Made by a program: the position numbers and the translations under genes
The notes under the pieces: generated by a model
Told to the model about the DNA's origin: nothing
The model's database searches: none
The model's input: the letters and a program-made list of their open reading frames with translations, nothing else
DNA from: Hyaloperonospora brassicae
Taxonomy: Eukaryota; Oomycota; Peronosporomycetes; Peronosporales; Peronosporaceae
Direction of reading: 5' to 3'
Assembly: GCA_947650285.1 (NCBI GenBank)
Contig: CANTFL010001342.1
Coordinates: forward strand, 496,001 to 560,000
Length of the DNA stretch: 64,000 bases
Shown here: piece after piece, positions 46,003-56,993 of the stretch
How positions within the stretch are numbered: position 1 is the stretch's first letter
Layout of the letters: each line of letters begins with the position of its first letter

Positions 46003-47256
46003 GCATCCCCACGTAAAAATGTAGGATGCGTGCGCATCTTACGTGGCAATTCGAGTGTGTATGCATTGCCCTTGCGATGCAACACTCGAAATGGTCCAAT
46101 GTACTTCGGCAGTAGTTTACTACTGCCGACACTAGTGACTGCATGTCCAGGTAAGTTTACCGTAGACAGTAGTGCTAGGTCGTTAACCTTATATGAAAGA
46201 ACATTCGCGCTTCCATTCTTGTCTGCGTTCCGTTTCTGACGGTTCACCGCATTTGCGATGGAGTCCTGAACGAAACGGACTACCACTTCTCGAGTCAGCA
46301 GGAAGTTCTTTGCTGACTCTTTGTTTTGTCTTTCAGTGCGCTTCGTGCGCACTGCTAAGAGATTGTTCTCGTCTTCAGCGAGGTTGTCTTCTTCCTCGCT
46401 GACATAATCGTTGACGATGCTGAATATACCAGCATCGTCATCATCATCCGAGTCAATAATAGCGTTGTCGCTATTATTGCTGTGGTGTACTTCATCGATG
46501 TCGACATTGTCGATATCGGCATCACACGTGACGACGTTAGCGTCGACACGTGATGAGCAAGAGTCAGAACGGTTTTTGCTCGAGCGAGTCCCTCCCCCCT
46601 TATCCAAGAGTCACACTCTGGAAGGGTGGGCACACTTGGATGGCGTAGGCCATTCACGTAAAACGGTGTGTGCTGTGTGGAAGCATGCACCGAATTATTG
46701 ATGGCATTTCCACTATGGGTAGGAATTCGCTCCAACTCGAAAACGAGTGGACATATCCTCGAAGGATCTCTTCGAGGACACGGTTTGCACGTTCCGTCTG
46801 ACCATCTGTTTCCGGATGGTCAGAAGTAGACATCTTCAATCGTGTTCCCAATGTGCGGAACGCGGTTTGCCAAAATGCCGCCGTGAACCGAGGGTCACGG
46901 TCGGATACGAGTTCACGGGGCAACCCGTGGAGTCGGAAGACCGTGTAGAGAAAGACACGAGCACAACCTTGAGCCTTGATCGACTCTGGGACAGCAGCAA
47001 GGTGGACCATCTTGCTGATACGGTCAACAAACACAAGAATACCATTATTCTTGTGAGCGTCTTCGGGAAAACCGAAGACGAAGTCCATTGAAACGGACTG
47101 CCAGCACTCTGTCGGAACAGGCAGAGGCTGCAATGGCGCACGGGATAAAGGGCTAGGCTTCACCCGTTGACAAACCTCGCAAGCACGTATGTACTTGCGT
47201 ACAAACTGATACTGGTGAGGCCAGTAAAAGTCACGACTTACCGTGAGGTAATTCTT
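45963..47256 (-). pseudogene. E6 integrase and acidic linker
   Basis: Core 46654-47163 with intact DDE residues. Acidic linker and GPF module are joined in one 214-codon frame (45963-46607), so this copy keeps the linker that E2 lost. The shared 1-nt deletion follows the core. Confidence 0.8.
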
Positions 47257-48937
47257 TTACCTCCCACGATGACCACCCGTTGGGGCATCGTGACATTCGG
47301 ACATGATGCGTAAACGCAAATCATCATGAGCGGGGAATACGACACGAGGCGTGTCGTCGGCAACAGCTGTATAATATAACAGTCCGTTGCGTGTACTATA
47401 CCGATCCGATGAGGGTCGGTACAAAGCCGGTAAAACCTTCAATAAAGTACTGGATGTATTCACCAGATGATCCATCAATCGCAAAAGATCCTTATCTTCT
47501 GCGTATGCCTTTCGTACGTCGTCAAGTAAGCTTGACAACGGAACACTGGCTCTCAGTGTCGCAACAGTGGGCTTATCCTCACTGTTGGATTGTGCGTCCG
47601 GCTCGAAATCGGGTCGGCGCGAGAGCGCATCAGCAACGACGTTTAGCCTTTCTAGTTTATACTCCACGGAGAAGTTATACTCCGCGAAGAAAGACAGCCA
47701 CCTCGCCATCCTTTGCGAGAGGTGTGGGCTCTTTACGGCCGTGCGTAATGACGCATGGTCCGTGTAGACGATAAACGGTCTATCTCCCAATAGATAGACG
47801 CGAAACTTAGCCAGTGCGTACTTCATGGCAAGGAGTTCCTTGTCATGCACTGGGTAATTGCGCTCAGCTGCTTGCAGCTGACGCGACTGATAACAGATGA
47901 CGCGCTCCGCGCGATCTGCATCGAACTGCATTAATGCACAGCCGATTGCAAAATCGCTGGCGTCACAGACCACATGAAATGGTCTGTCCTGATCTGCAAT
48001 CGCCAAGATCGGCGATTGCATCAAGCTTTGCTTGATACCCTCAAAGAAACGCTGGCACTCAGCGTTCCATGACCACTTGATATTTTTCTTGAGCAAGCAA
48101 GAAAGATGAACAGTCATCTCGGCGTAGTTGCGCGAGAACTTGTGCAAGTACGCCGCTAGGCCAAGGAACTTCCTTAGTCCCTTGACATCGACTGGCGCTG
48201 GCCAGTCGGTGATCGCCTTGATCTTTTCGGGATCAGGGCGTACGCTGTGTTTACCCACGATGCACCCGAGAAGTGGTATTTCGCTAGCCGCGAATATACA
48301 CTTCTTGAGGTTTGCGTACAACTTATGCTTGCGCATAAGTTGAAGAACCTGACGAACGTGAGTTCTACGAACTTCAACGTCCATCTTTCCGTCCATAGCC
48401 CGGCTATGGACGAGCACATCGTCAAAGTAACTCGGTGCGAAGTCTCGCAGTGGTCTCAACAGATTTGTAACACATCTGTTGAAAGTAGCAGGGGCATTAC
48501 TCAGCCCCTGTGGCATCACTAGCCACGCCCACAACATACCGCTGGGGGTGCTCACTGCTGTATACGGAATTCCATGACCAGTTGAGAATCTGATAGAATC
48601 CATCCATCAGATCCATAAACGAAAAGATGGTACTCTTTGACATACCATCTATGATTACGGCCTTCCTCGGTATCGGCGTCTGAGCCGGTACCGTTGCAGC
48701 ATTCAATTTGTTGAATGCGTGCACTATCCGCCATCCTCCTGTGGCCTTTCGCACACAGAAGGTAGGAGAGCTGTGAGGGGATGTTGATTCCCTCACATGG
48801 CCCGCTGTTAAGCGATCGGCAAAGAACTTGTCGATCGCTAGCACTTGTTCACGAGGCAGTGGCCACTGCTTAATGACACAATACTTCGAGCCCGGTCCGA
48901 GCTCGATCTCGTGTCGAGTGCCTTTGTCCTTAGGCAA
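47257..48937 (-). pseudogene. E6 reverse transcriptase and RNase H
   Basis: Frames 48497-48937 and 47257-48603, with the same 2-nt RT break and the same stop after GGHRGR as E4. Confidence 0.85.
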
Positions 48938-50244
48938 CTAGCACGGTACGGATTCAGGGATCACATCCTTGAATTCGATCAAATACTTATACAAAGGATT
49001 TGCCTGAAGTGACTCCCAGGATTGAGACGTGTATCGCTCAATCCGAGTCTTCTCATCGAGTACACTTTCGTCCATCGATGAGCTGCTGAGAAGCCGTTCG
49101 TTCTGAGCAAATACTGTTGCCGACCGAATATTGGCCACATACTCATCCTCTGTGACGAGTATGCAGATCTGATTGACTTTGCCACTACGCAGATCACGCA
49201 AGAACCGTTTCGGTTCTAGCGTTGGCAACTGAGTTATCTCCGAAGTTAACTTCGGAGGCACAATCAGATCAAGTGTATAAGCGACTACGCTTGATCCGCC
49301 ATTAACCAAGACGTTCAACGTCTCGGTTTCTTCCTAGGAACTTGCTTTCACAGGTTGCTGAAGGCATAATCCTTCAGCAAGTGACTCTTGAGGAATTCCT
49401 TCCTCAAGTACGTGGGTACGTATTCCCTCGACGTCTTCTGACTGTGGCTGTGCAACCACAGTCAGGTACCGATCCTCTACGGTCTACTCTCCAGTAGACC
49501 TAAGATGTCCATGTTGCCCTTTGGGGGCAACAGGTTTCTTTTGTCTAATATGCTGCCCGCTAGGCATGCATCCATGTCCCGGTCCAGTCGACTTATTTGA
49601 GTGGTGGACCTTCGGCGCAGCCTGTACTCCTGTACAGCTGCCAGGAGCTTGCTCCACAGTGTAGTGATCAACTATACTGTGATCTTGTGCGGTCGTGCGA
49701 ACGATCGTGCCGCAAGTGAGGCCATCGCACTCACTTGCAGAACATACACACGCTTGTGGACGCTCCATGACGTTCATCAGATGGCCATCTATTGAACAAG
49801 CGGCAGGCATCTTCACGGATCGATGCTGCCAGCTCACCCTTGGCTCGTACTTGCTGAGCCAAGGTAATCCCAGGATGACATCAAATTTGTCATCCAGATC
49901 CAGTACGATGAAGTCATCATCGTACTGTTCGCCCTCTAACGTGTAGTGGATTCCTACTACACGTTTCTCAACGGTAATCGATGCGCCTGTTGCAAGGCGC
50001 ACCGTCATCCTCGTGAGGGGAATGTCGCGCTCAACGAACTTGAGCCTACGACCCTCTAGTGACTGGCGACGAACAAAGTTGTTCGACGCCCCACAGTCTA
50101 CTAGGGCACGAAGCGACAAATCATTTGTCGCTTCCAACTTCAAGGTGATGAGCGAAACGTCATCATAAGGTGCAGAGACACACAACGATTGTGTATCTGG
50201 AGCAACTTTCGTCAAGAGATTTGAAAATTCTCTTGAGGTTGCTG
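48938..50244 (-). pseudogene. E6 protease and linker
   Basis: Protease frame 49484-50215 (LVDCGASNNFVRR) without the extra G of E2. The linker is broken between 49484 and 49318 by private substitutions, then continues to the shared TAG. Confidence 0.78.
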
Positions 50245-50287
50245 GATCAGTAGGGCGCTCCGCCCCTACTGACCCCGACCATTTTTT
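50245..50287 (-). promoter_or_regulatory. E6 gag-pol frameshift signal
   Basis: Minus-strand A AAA AAT (50287-50281), 6-nt spacer and 11-bp hairpin (50274-50245) with the gag stop TAG at 50268-50266. Confidence 0.55.
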
Positions 50288-51419
50288 GATGGTCCGTCTC
50301 GCTGTTGCGGCTTCGCAACAGCGCTGGACCCACGCCCATTGCCCTTTCTGGCAAATGGACGACCATTTCGATCAGTACTGTTTGGTACTGGGCGTGGAGC
50401 ACTACACTCGTATGCGTAGTGCCCTTACTTCTGACAGCGATTGCACCTCTGCAATCGCTTGTTGTTTGAAGAGCGAGGTCTCTCGCTCTCAACATAACAG
50501 AGTTCCATTGGTTCTGGAACTCCGATCTCTTGTCGTCTCGGTAGAAGATAAGAGTTTGAGCTAGCATGAGCCTGTCTCATGCTAAAGTCTTCCTGTTCCG
50601 CGGCTGATATTGCTTCTTCAAGCTTATTCAGCTCAAGGCGGAACAGATGGCTCCTGACGGGCCCTTCTGCGAGCCCTTGCATGAACACCGTAATCAACGT
50701 GTGTTCATGTACTGGGTTGGCAGTTATACTACTCGCTAGGAGTCGTATATGTTGTGCGTAAGCGTGCACATCACGCTTACCCTGCTTGAGTTTCACGAGC
50801 TCAGAACGAGCCCTGAACTCAGCTCGTGGCGGCTCAAACGTTTGTCTGAGCCGGGACTTGAAGTCATCTAGCGACCTAAACACATGTGGGTCGCTACTCT
50901 CGAGCCCCAGGGACCAAGTTTTGGCACGCCCTGCCAAGTGGGCTGAGCAAATGTGAGTTTCATTTGCTCATCTTCGACGCGACGAGCCCTTAAGGCTCTG
51001 TCGAGTTCGACAAACCATAGTAACAGGGAGTCCTCCGGGACTCCACTGTACTTGGAGATGTCAACCTTCATGACCTCGGGACGACGCGCATGTGCCGTCT
51101 CGCCCACAGCAGCATGGAATTGCTGCTGTATCAACAGCTCTGTCTGTTGAGCAACGAGTTCTCTCAACTGCTCGGCCTGTTGAGATCCTTGCTGGTGAAG
51201 CAAGGCTACTTTCTTCCTTTCGGCGACAAGTTCATTTTGAATGAACCTGGCTATAGCGGCATGTTGTTGGTCTCTGTCTAGAGACTTCAACATGGCGCTA
51301 ATGGCGAACTCGCCTACGGTAGAACTCGTTCGTTCTACCGCACCCCATTCGATGTCACTCAAATGGGTAAACCCTTCACGCGTGGCGTGAAGGGTCTCTT
51401 CATCATCCAACATTTTCAT
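50266..51419 (-). pseudogene. E6 gag
   Basis: Met at 51419. Unlike E2 and E4 the RFIQNELVAERKK segment is intact, giving 183 open codons. The 1-nt deletion near 50941 (shared with E4) and the knuckle TAA (50425-50427) remain. Confidence 0.8.
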
Positions 51420-51449
51420 GTTGGATGTTGCGGTCCTTGGAAGGACTAC

Positions 51450-51461
51450 AAAGTGCTACCA
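51450..51461 (-). other. E6 primer binding site
   Basis: TGGTAGCACTTT on the minus strand, 2 nt from the LTR. Confidence 0.7.
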
Positions 51462-51463
51462 GG

Positions 51464-51854
51464 TGTAACGGGGCACACCCTTGCGTGAACTTAACGCAAG
51501 GGTATCGGTGCCCCGACAAGCGTACACGAGTCAAACGAGGAAGCGTAGAATAAGGGAAAAGTAAAACTGTTGTATTAATATAATTAAGTCTTTTGTTACT
51601 GTCTATCTGTTCAACCTGACTTAATTATGCTAATATAACTGAGTGTATGGTGACGTCTCGTCACCACTCATTGCGCGCGTCTTGCGGCGATTGGTGGGTT
51701 GATATCATCAAGATATCAACCAATGAACATAATCTTTGGTCGACCCTTCAATATCACCGCTTCGGTGATATTGTTTAAAGAATATTCAACTTCATATTCT
51801 TTATTGTCACTTTTCTTAAAGTGACAATTCCATGTAACGGGCTGCCCCGTTACA
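51464..51854 (-). repeat. E6 5' LTR
   Basis: 391 bp, 5'-type U3 allele. Confidence 0.92.
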
Positions 51855-52069
51855 GTATGCTGCAGCAGACGCTATTGGGAAAGCAGTGAATGATGTATTA
51901 CTTGATGTGGGATGCTGGAACGCTCTTGCAGTGACGGTGGAATGAGCGAAGAAAGTGTACAAGAGATGAAGTCCCGTGGACATGACACACAGTTGGTAGC
52001 ATCGAGCTTACTTTCAGGGATTCTACATTCACTAGACTCACGTGGCCTACTTGCGTGCACGTCCAGCCA

Positions 52070-53617
52070 CTAGCAACCGAAGAAGCGGACAACCTGCACC
52101 GACGTGCTTGTCTTACCCTTCGACAGATACGCCACGCTGCCGTCCGGGTACGTCTTCAGCGCCTGGTACCGGTTGCCCACCACCGATTTGTCCAGCGTCA
52201 CTGTCTCGCTGATGGCTTTACCGGTCGTCGCATCCAGTACCTGCGCGTACACCGTCCGATCACTGCCTTCTGCGAAGTCGCCGCCCGTCGAGCTGCCTTC
52301 CCACATGGCCAGCATGCCGCCTTTCCCAATGGACGCCAGGTGCGGTGCACGCTCGTTGGCCTGCGCGCCCCCCAATGTGATGTCTTGACTAGCCGCAGCG
52401 TCCATGGCAAAGTGGATCAGATGCACGTTGGCATTGTCACCTTTGCCATTGCTGACTGTCGCCCAGTACTTTTTGCTCGACGGGTCCGAGTCCGGCACGA
52501 GGTCGCCGAGGTTGGCGGCACCGAGGTCCACCGGGTAGATGGTCGTGGCCCAGTCCTTGGGCGGCATGATGCGGTTGTTGTTGTCCGTCTTGCAGATCGT
52601 CGCGTAGCTGTTCGTGCGGTTGTCGTACGTGATGCGCTCGTACGCCGAGTGCGAGCAGCCCCAGTCGAACGAGTCCTCGTGCGCCGTGATGGCGCCTGAC
52701 GGACCCACGACTTTCATGCGGTCGCCCTGGTGGATGTTGATGCAGCCGTTCTCGGACGTCGAGATCGCGGCACCAAAGTACGCGGCCCAGTTCGTGCCGT
52801 CGAAAGCGATGCGGCCGTGGTGGGCGTACCACCAGATCATGTACACGTCTTTGCCCGTCTTGGAAGACGAGTACGGCGGCAGCGATGCGCTGGACGACGT
52901 CAGCTTCGTGGCCCACGTCTCGCTCGAGCCGTCGAAGCGAGCCAAGTACATGTCGTAGCAGGGCACCGCCGGGTCAGGGGCAGAGCCACACAGGTTGCTG
53001 GGATTGCCGCAGTTGAGAGTGCCGCCTCCTTCGGCGTCTCTCGTGCCGAGAAGCACAAAGCCCTTGTCGTCGGCGTGAATGTCGGCAAAGTCGTGCATTG
53101 GCACTTCGACAGCGGCGCTGCTGCTCACGAGCTGATCTTTGGCGTCCAATTCGCGCACAATGACAGTGCCATCGCCGCTGTGGAAGGCGATGCGCGATCC
53201 ACCCGACGGCAATGCGGCGATGGCCACGAGCTTGAGCGCAGCTTCGTCTTCGTTGCTGTCAATGACGACACCCACATCCACTTCCGTGACGACGACGCGA
53301 GGTTTGGCGCAGAGGCTCGAGGTGGTCGGAGTCCCGGTCGAGGACTTTGCAGCCTGCGTTTGCTTCGAGCGAGAGCTTACCTCTCTGTTTGTGCTTCTGG
53401 TCGGAGCAACAGCAGATGCAGTCGACTGCTCGGCAGCGCGCTGGGGGCTCGTCCCAAGTTCACCCGCAACGTCGGCCTCAACTCCCAATCTGCGAGACAA
53501 CGCATCAATGTGAGCTGTAGCTTTCTCCTGCATGAACGAGTCGGGAGCTCCAGCCCCAACGGAGTTCGTGGCGAGCAACATGGCCGCGGCCACGTGCAAA
53601 GCGAGATACAGACGCAT
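52070..53617 (-). CDS. Secreted protein of unknown function (515 aa)
   Basis: Intact, intronless frame with a clear signal peptide: residues 1-24 begin MRLYLALHVAAAMLLATNS with a likely cleavage near GAGA. A Ser/Thr-rich low-complexity segment (about 50-95) follows, then a globular region (about 105-515) with repeated beta-strand-like blocks around IAFHSGDGTVIVREL, FVLLGTRDAEGG, RIAFDGTNWAAYFG and GGMLAMWEGSSTGG. This is suggestive of a beta-propeller and contains scattered Cys. SRRLG at residues 41-45 resembles a degenerate RXLR, but there is no EER after it and I would not call it an effector on that basis. It is the first intact host gene next to the transposon block. I do not recognise the family. 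Confidence 0.85.
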   Translation of the reverse strand: MRLYLALHVAAAMLLATNSVGAGAPDSFMQEKATAHIDALSRRLGVEADVAGELGTSPQRAAEQSTASAVAPTRSTNREVSSRSKQTQAAKSSTGTPTTSSLCAKPRVVVTEVDVGVVIDSNEDEAALKLVAIAALPSGGSRIAFHSGDGTVIVRELDAKDQLVSSSAAVEVPMHDFADIHADDKGFVLLGTRDAEGGGTLNCGNPSNLCGSAPDPAVPCYDMYLARFDGSSETWATKLTSSSASLPPYSSSKTGKDVYMIWWYAHHGRIAFDGTNWAAYFGAAISTSENGCINIHQGDRMKVVGPSGAITAHEDSFDWGCSHSAYERITYDNRTNSYATICKTDNNNRIMPPKDWATTIYPVDLGAANLGDLVPDSDPSSKKYWATVSNGKGDNANVHLIHFAMDAAASQDITLGGAQANERAPHLASIGKGGMLAMWEGSSTGGDFAEGSDRTVYAQVLDATTGKAISETVTLDKSVVGNRYQALKTYPDGSVAYLSKGKTSTSVQVVRFFGC

Positions 53618-56138
53618 GAGGGCTGGAGTTGATCGTGCAGTGGTCGGTCACTTGTAACGGGAAGAGGGGAATTGGAGAATGAACACGGTGACGGACATGT
53701 TGCGCTCGAGCTTCAGGTTCGAGTGAGGTGTGTCGTGCTCCCTCTGCTGTTCGGGTAGAGGGAGATCGAACGAGGCGGCACCAGCTCCATCTGTAGCTGC
53801 GCACCCCCTGACCGCATCATACTTTTCAAAGGCGTGAAGGGCTCGACGTGCTTTCAGGTCAACAGCACCTGTCTCGAGCAAGCAAAGCAGGTCCACAGAA
53901 GCAACAGCTTGAGCTTCGGGGTACACGTGCTGCCGGTTGCAGTGCCAACTGTGCTCTCTTGTCGCGTTGTTGCAGCGTTTGAGACGAAGAGAGCTCGAGT
54001 GGATCCCGGCTGGCAGCCACAAGCCAACTCGTCCGCTCGAGCGATTGGACGTGGGTCAACAACAGCCGCGTCGGTCGACGCAAAGTTTGACGAAGCGTCA
54101 GGTCGACGACCGGCACGAGCAGAAACTCGCGCACGCTTTGGAAGTCGTCGGCGATGCGCTTCGCAGCACCGCACGTTCGTGACCTTAATGGACATCTGTT
54201 GCAACTGTGTGTGGACGGCACTGCTGCTCACTTCAGTGTCACCGCTTCCGCGAACCCATCCGGTCGCCGTTGTGACTGACGTGCATTCGGCTGTTGTGTA
54301 GAGGTCGAGCCGACGCATCCGGTGCGAGAAGCCGACGCATCCGGTGCGAGAAGCCGACGTCGTTCGAGTTGGCCGGCGATTGTACGTGTCGACGCACGCA
54401 ATGAAAACTCGCAATCTTCAGGGCGACGACAGTCAGAGTGAGCGAACGTTCGTTTGTAGACGTTCTGCGTCGATCGCTGCACGAGCGGCACAGTCGTTGT
54501 AGGTGCAGTGCAAACATTGAGATCTGCGTGAGTACTTTGCTCTTGCAAGTAGACGTTTCGGCACTGTTCTAAGCGAAGACGGTCTAACATGCGAGCGCAT
54601 GTCCGTCGACGCGTTCGATGATACGCACCCGCTGGCAGGTAATAATACAGCGAGTGGCAGTCACCTACGTGCTACTTGTAACAGCTCCATCCTGTACTCT
54701 ACCGTAGGTTTTCCTGCTTCGGGGGGGGTAAGTGGTTGCCTGACTTGTGGACGAGGAAGACTGTGGTGGTAGATGTCGTAGCAAAAAGAGGTAGAAGCAC
54801 GAGCACAACTCGCACGCGTAACGACGACGGACAATGACGTACGCATGTTGCGCTTGTTCCGTCTTGTTGTGTGGGTTGCGATTTGCTTGACAGGACGAAC
54901 GACAGGCGAGTGACTGTTCCCTCTGTCTCGCAAGTTCATCCGCATCGGCAAATGTCGATGTGAGCGTTCGCAAGTTATAGCGTATTCAATTGTGCATTGT
55001 CGACTGTCTTCTGTTTGTCGAAAGCCACCTCGCGGGCCACGCTGCCACGAAGAGCGAAGCAGTCTCAATGCAGCTCGTGGCCCACTTGCTCAGTGTCAAG
55101 TCGCGTCTCTTCTCGACACAGACAGATGCTGTCTCTCGACGTAGCGAGCCGCGCACGAACATGGCCGATTCGTCGCCTTCTCGCCAGCACGTGGCGGGCC
55201 TTTACGCCAGTCGCTTCCGCGACATCGACGTCAATTGTGGCGACGATAAGAACTACGAGCGCAATGATACGGCAGGCTACGAACGGCCTTCTTCGAGCTG
55301 ATGCCGCCTTCTGAAGTGAGCGCGGAACAAAGAGCTGCGCGAGTACGTTGCGCCCAGAAGAAGTTGTTGATGAATGGGACAATTCGACTTGAACGGAGTC
55401 GCAAACGTCGCACGACGTGAAGAACAGGCGCAACCAACGACCACAGCACAACGACCTTTTGGCACTAACTATAGCAGCACAAACGCAGTTCCAAAGCCCA
55501 TTGAGTGCCAGTGTGAGTCTTGACTTCGACGCCAGCATCGACTCGATGCATCTTGCAACAGACATTGCCATGGACGTGTGCACACACACACACACACAAC
55601 GTGAGTGAACGGGCGGTAAAAGACGTCCACGGACTGGTACCTCAATGCTTCTACAAGCGGCACCATGTGGGTTTGCGGTACGTTCATACCGACACGACTT
55701 TCTTGCCACCTCCATGCTGAACGCTCACGGCCGTGGAATTTTCCGCCCGAGGGCTTTCATCTGGTCCGACAGCGCCGCCACTTCGGTTACTAAAAGCGCA
55801 GACGCCCGTTCCGAGCGAAGCCCTTCCGCTCTCCTGGAAACTGTTCCAGGACAGACCTCCTGTCCAGCTGCTTTGCCGAAACACAGTGAGAAACAAACAA
55901 CCAGGTGCTGCCTACATTAGGCAGCACCCCCCTCGAAGCTGCATCTGGCGATACCAACGTGACACCGCTGGCGTAAAGGTGCATTGCATAACCCCATTCG
56001 TTACTTGTCCCATCTCCGTGTCTGCAATACCGTACAACATGCATAAGCAGCCCACCTGCGCTCTCCCAACGGAGCGCAGCAGCGGCTACGGCAGCTGCTG
56101 ATAAATAGACGCCACGTGCACGCGGTCCTCCGGGCCCC
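53618..56138. other. Intergenic, no convincing gene
   Basis: Frames up to 216 codons exist but have biased, unconserved-looking composition. A 22-bp tandem repeat (2.4 copies, GCCGACGCATCCGGTGCGAG...) lies at 54309-54360 and a CA microsatellite at about 55581-55599. A small frame pair near 55068-55420 looks slightly coding-like but is too short to support. Confidence 0.5.
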
Positions 56139-56993
56139 TTAGACCAGCTGTCGCCGCCAGGCCAGCAGCGGTTTGTGGAACACGAGCGACACGGCGTCTT
56201 CCGTGCGCAGGCGCAGACTCGCGGCCTGGGCCGAAAACTTCTCCACGTCCTGTTTACTGTAAAAGAGCTCGAGCACCTGCTCGTCTGGGACCGTCGGGAT
56301 CGTGCGCACTTTGACGCTGCCAAAGAACGACACGCGGCGCTGCTCGACGGCCTTCTTGGGGTCTGCTGCGTCCATCGACGCGCTCGTGGGGCGCCGCACG
56401 ACGTCGCTCCGCATGGCCACCTGGTAACACGCCGTGACCCACTGCAATTGGTCGGCGCGGCTAAACACGCGGCCGAGCACTTGGCGCCCGTCCGCCAGTG
56501 TAAACTCGAGCGTGAGGTCGTGTTTGGGCGCCATGCGGCCGCTCGCGAGCACCAGCGACTCGATCACGTTGCGCCGGTGACTGGCGTCCTGTTTGTTGTG
56601 GAACACCAAGAGGTCCGTGTGCGTGAGGACGAGGAAGCGCGTGGTCCACGTCAGCGCATTCCGCCGCTTGACGCGGGCGTAGCCGTCGCAGTAGATGATC
56701 GACGACGCGGGCGTCTGGTCGAGACTGTAGCGCCGGTTCGCGGCGTTGGACGCGGCGGCGGCGGTGGCAGACGTTGCGGGCGTGAGACTCGCGTGGCGGC
56801 GAATCGTCGACGTGATGGGCGGGTCCGTGCGGCGGCTCCTGCTGTGTGGAGTCGCAGGAGTTGTAGTTCGGTGTGTATTGCTGCTGGTCCTCTTCTTCTT
56901 GTTGTTGGTAGTGGTGTAGCGATTGCTGCTGCAGTTGCTGTTGCTGTTGCTGTTGCTGTTGCAGTTGCTGTTGCTGTTGCTGTCAAAAGCCAT
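56139..56993 (-). CDS. PH-domain protein
   Basis: I take the Met at 56993 as start (284 aa). An upstream in-frame Met at 57218 would add 75 residues from a CT-rich, promoter-like stretch and is less likely. Residues 2-30 are an Asn/Ser low-complexity tract encoded by CTG/TTG-type trinucleotides. The pleckstrin-homology domain spans about 95-195: GYARVKRRNALTWTTRFLVL, TDLLVFHNK, LTLEFTLADGRQVLGRVF, ending with the expected Trp (DQLQWVTACYQVA). A C-terminal segment with VKVRTIPTVPDEQVLELFYS follows, a motif I associate with several oomycete proteins. PH domains bind phosphoinositides or proteins at membranes. No catalytic domain is visible. Confidence 0.85.
   Translation of the reverse strand: MAFDSNSNSNCNSNSNSNSNCSSNRYTTTNNKKKRTSSNTHRTTTPATPHSRSRRTDPPITSTIRRHASLTPATSATAAAASNAANRRYSLDQTPASSIIYCDGYARVKRRNALTWTTRFLVLTHTDLLVFHNKQDASHRRNVIESLVLASGRMAPKHDLTLEFTLADGRQVLGRVFSRADQLQWVTACYQVAMRSDVVRRPTSASMDAADPKKAVEQRRVSFFGSVKVRTIPTVPDEQVLELFYSKQDVEKFSAQAASLRLRTEDAVSLVFHKPLLAWRRQLV

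Larger units (their letters stand above)
43880..51854 (-). mobile_element. E6: Ty3/Gypsy chromodomain element, family A
   Basis: 8.0 kb minus-strand copy with a perfect 5-bp target duplication GTATG (43875-43879 and 51855-51859). LTRs are 391 bp each. Pol carries the family's shared lesions. Of the three family A copies its gag N-terminus is the most intact. Confidence 0.94.

Noticed and set aside
53834..54414. Overlapping frames of 155 and 186 codons on both strands as a gene
   Set aside because: Composition is erratic, no domain or signal peptide is visible, the opposing frames overlap, and a tandem repeat lies within.
55068..55420. Possible small effector remnant near 55.1-55.4 kb (two short frames)
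   Set aside because: Frames of about 78 and 50 codons with no signal peptide or motif; too weak to annotate.
55065..55715. 216-codon cysteine-containing frame on the minus strand
   Set aside because: Part of the Cys run comes from a CA microsatellite, and no coherent domain is visible.
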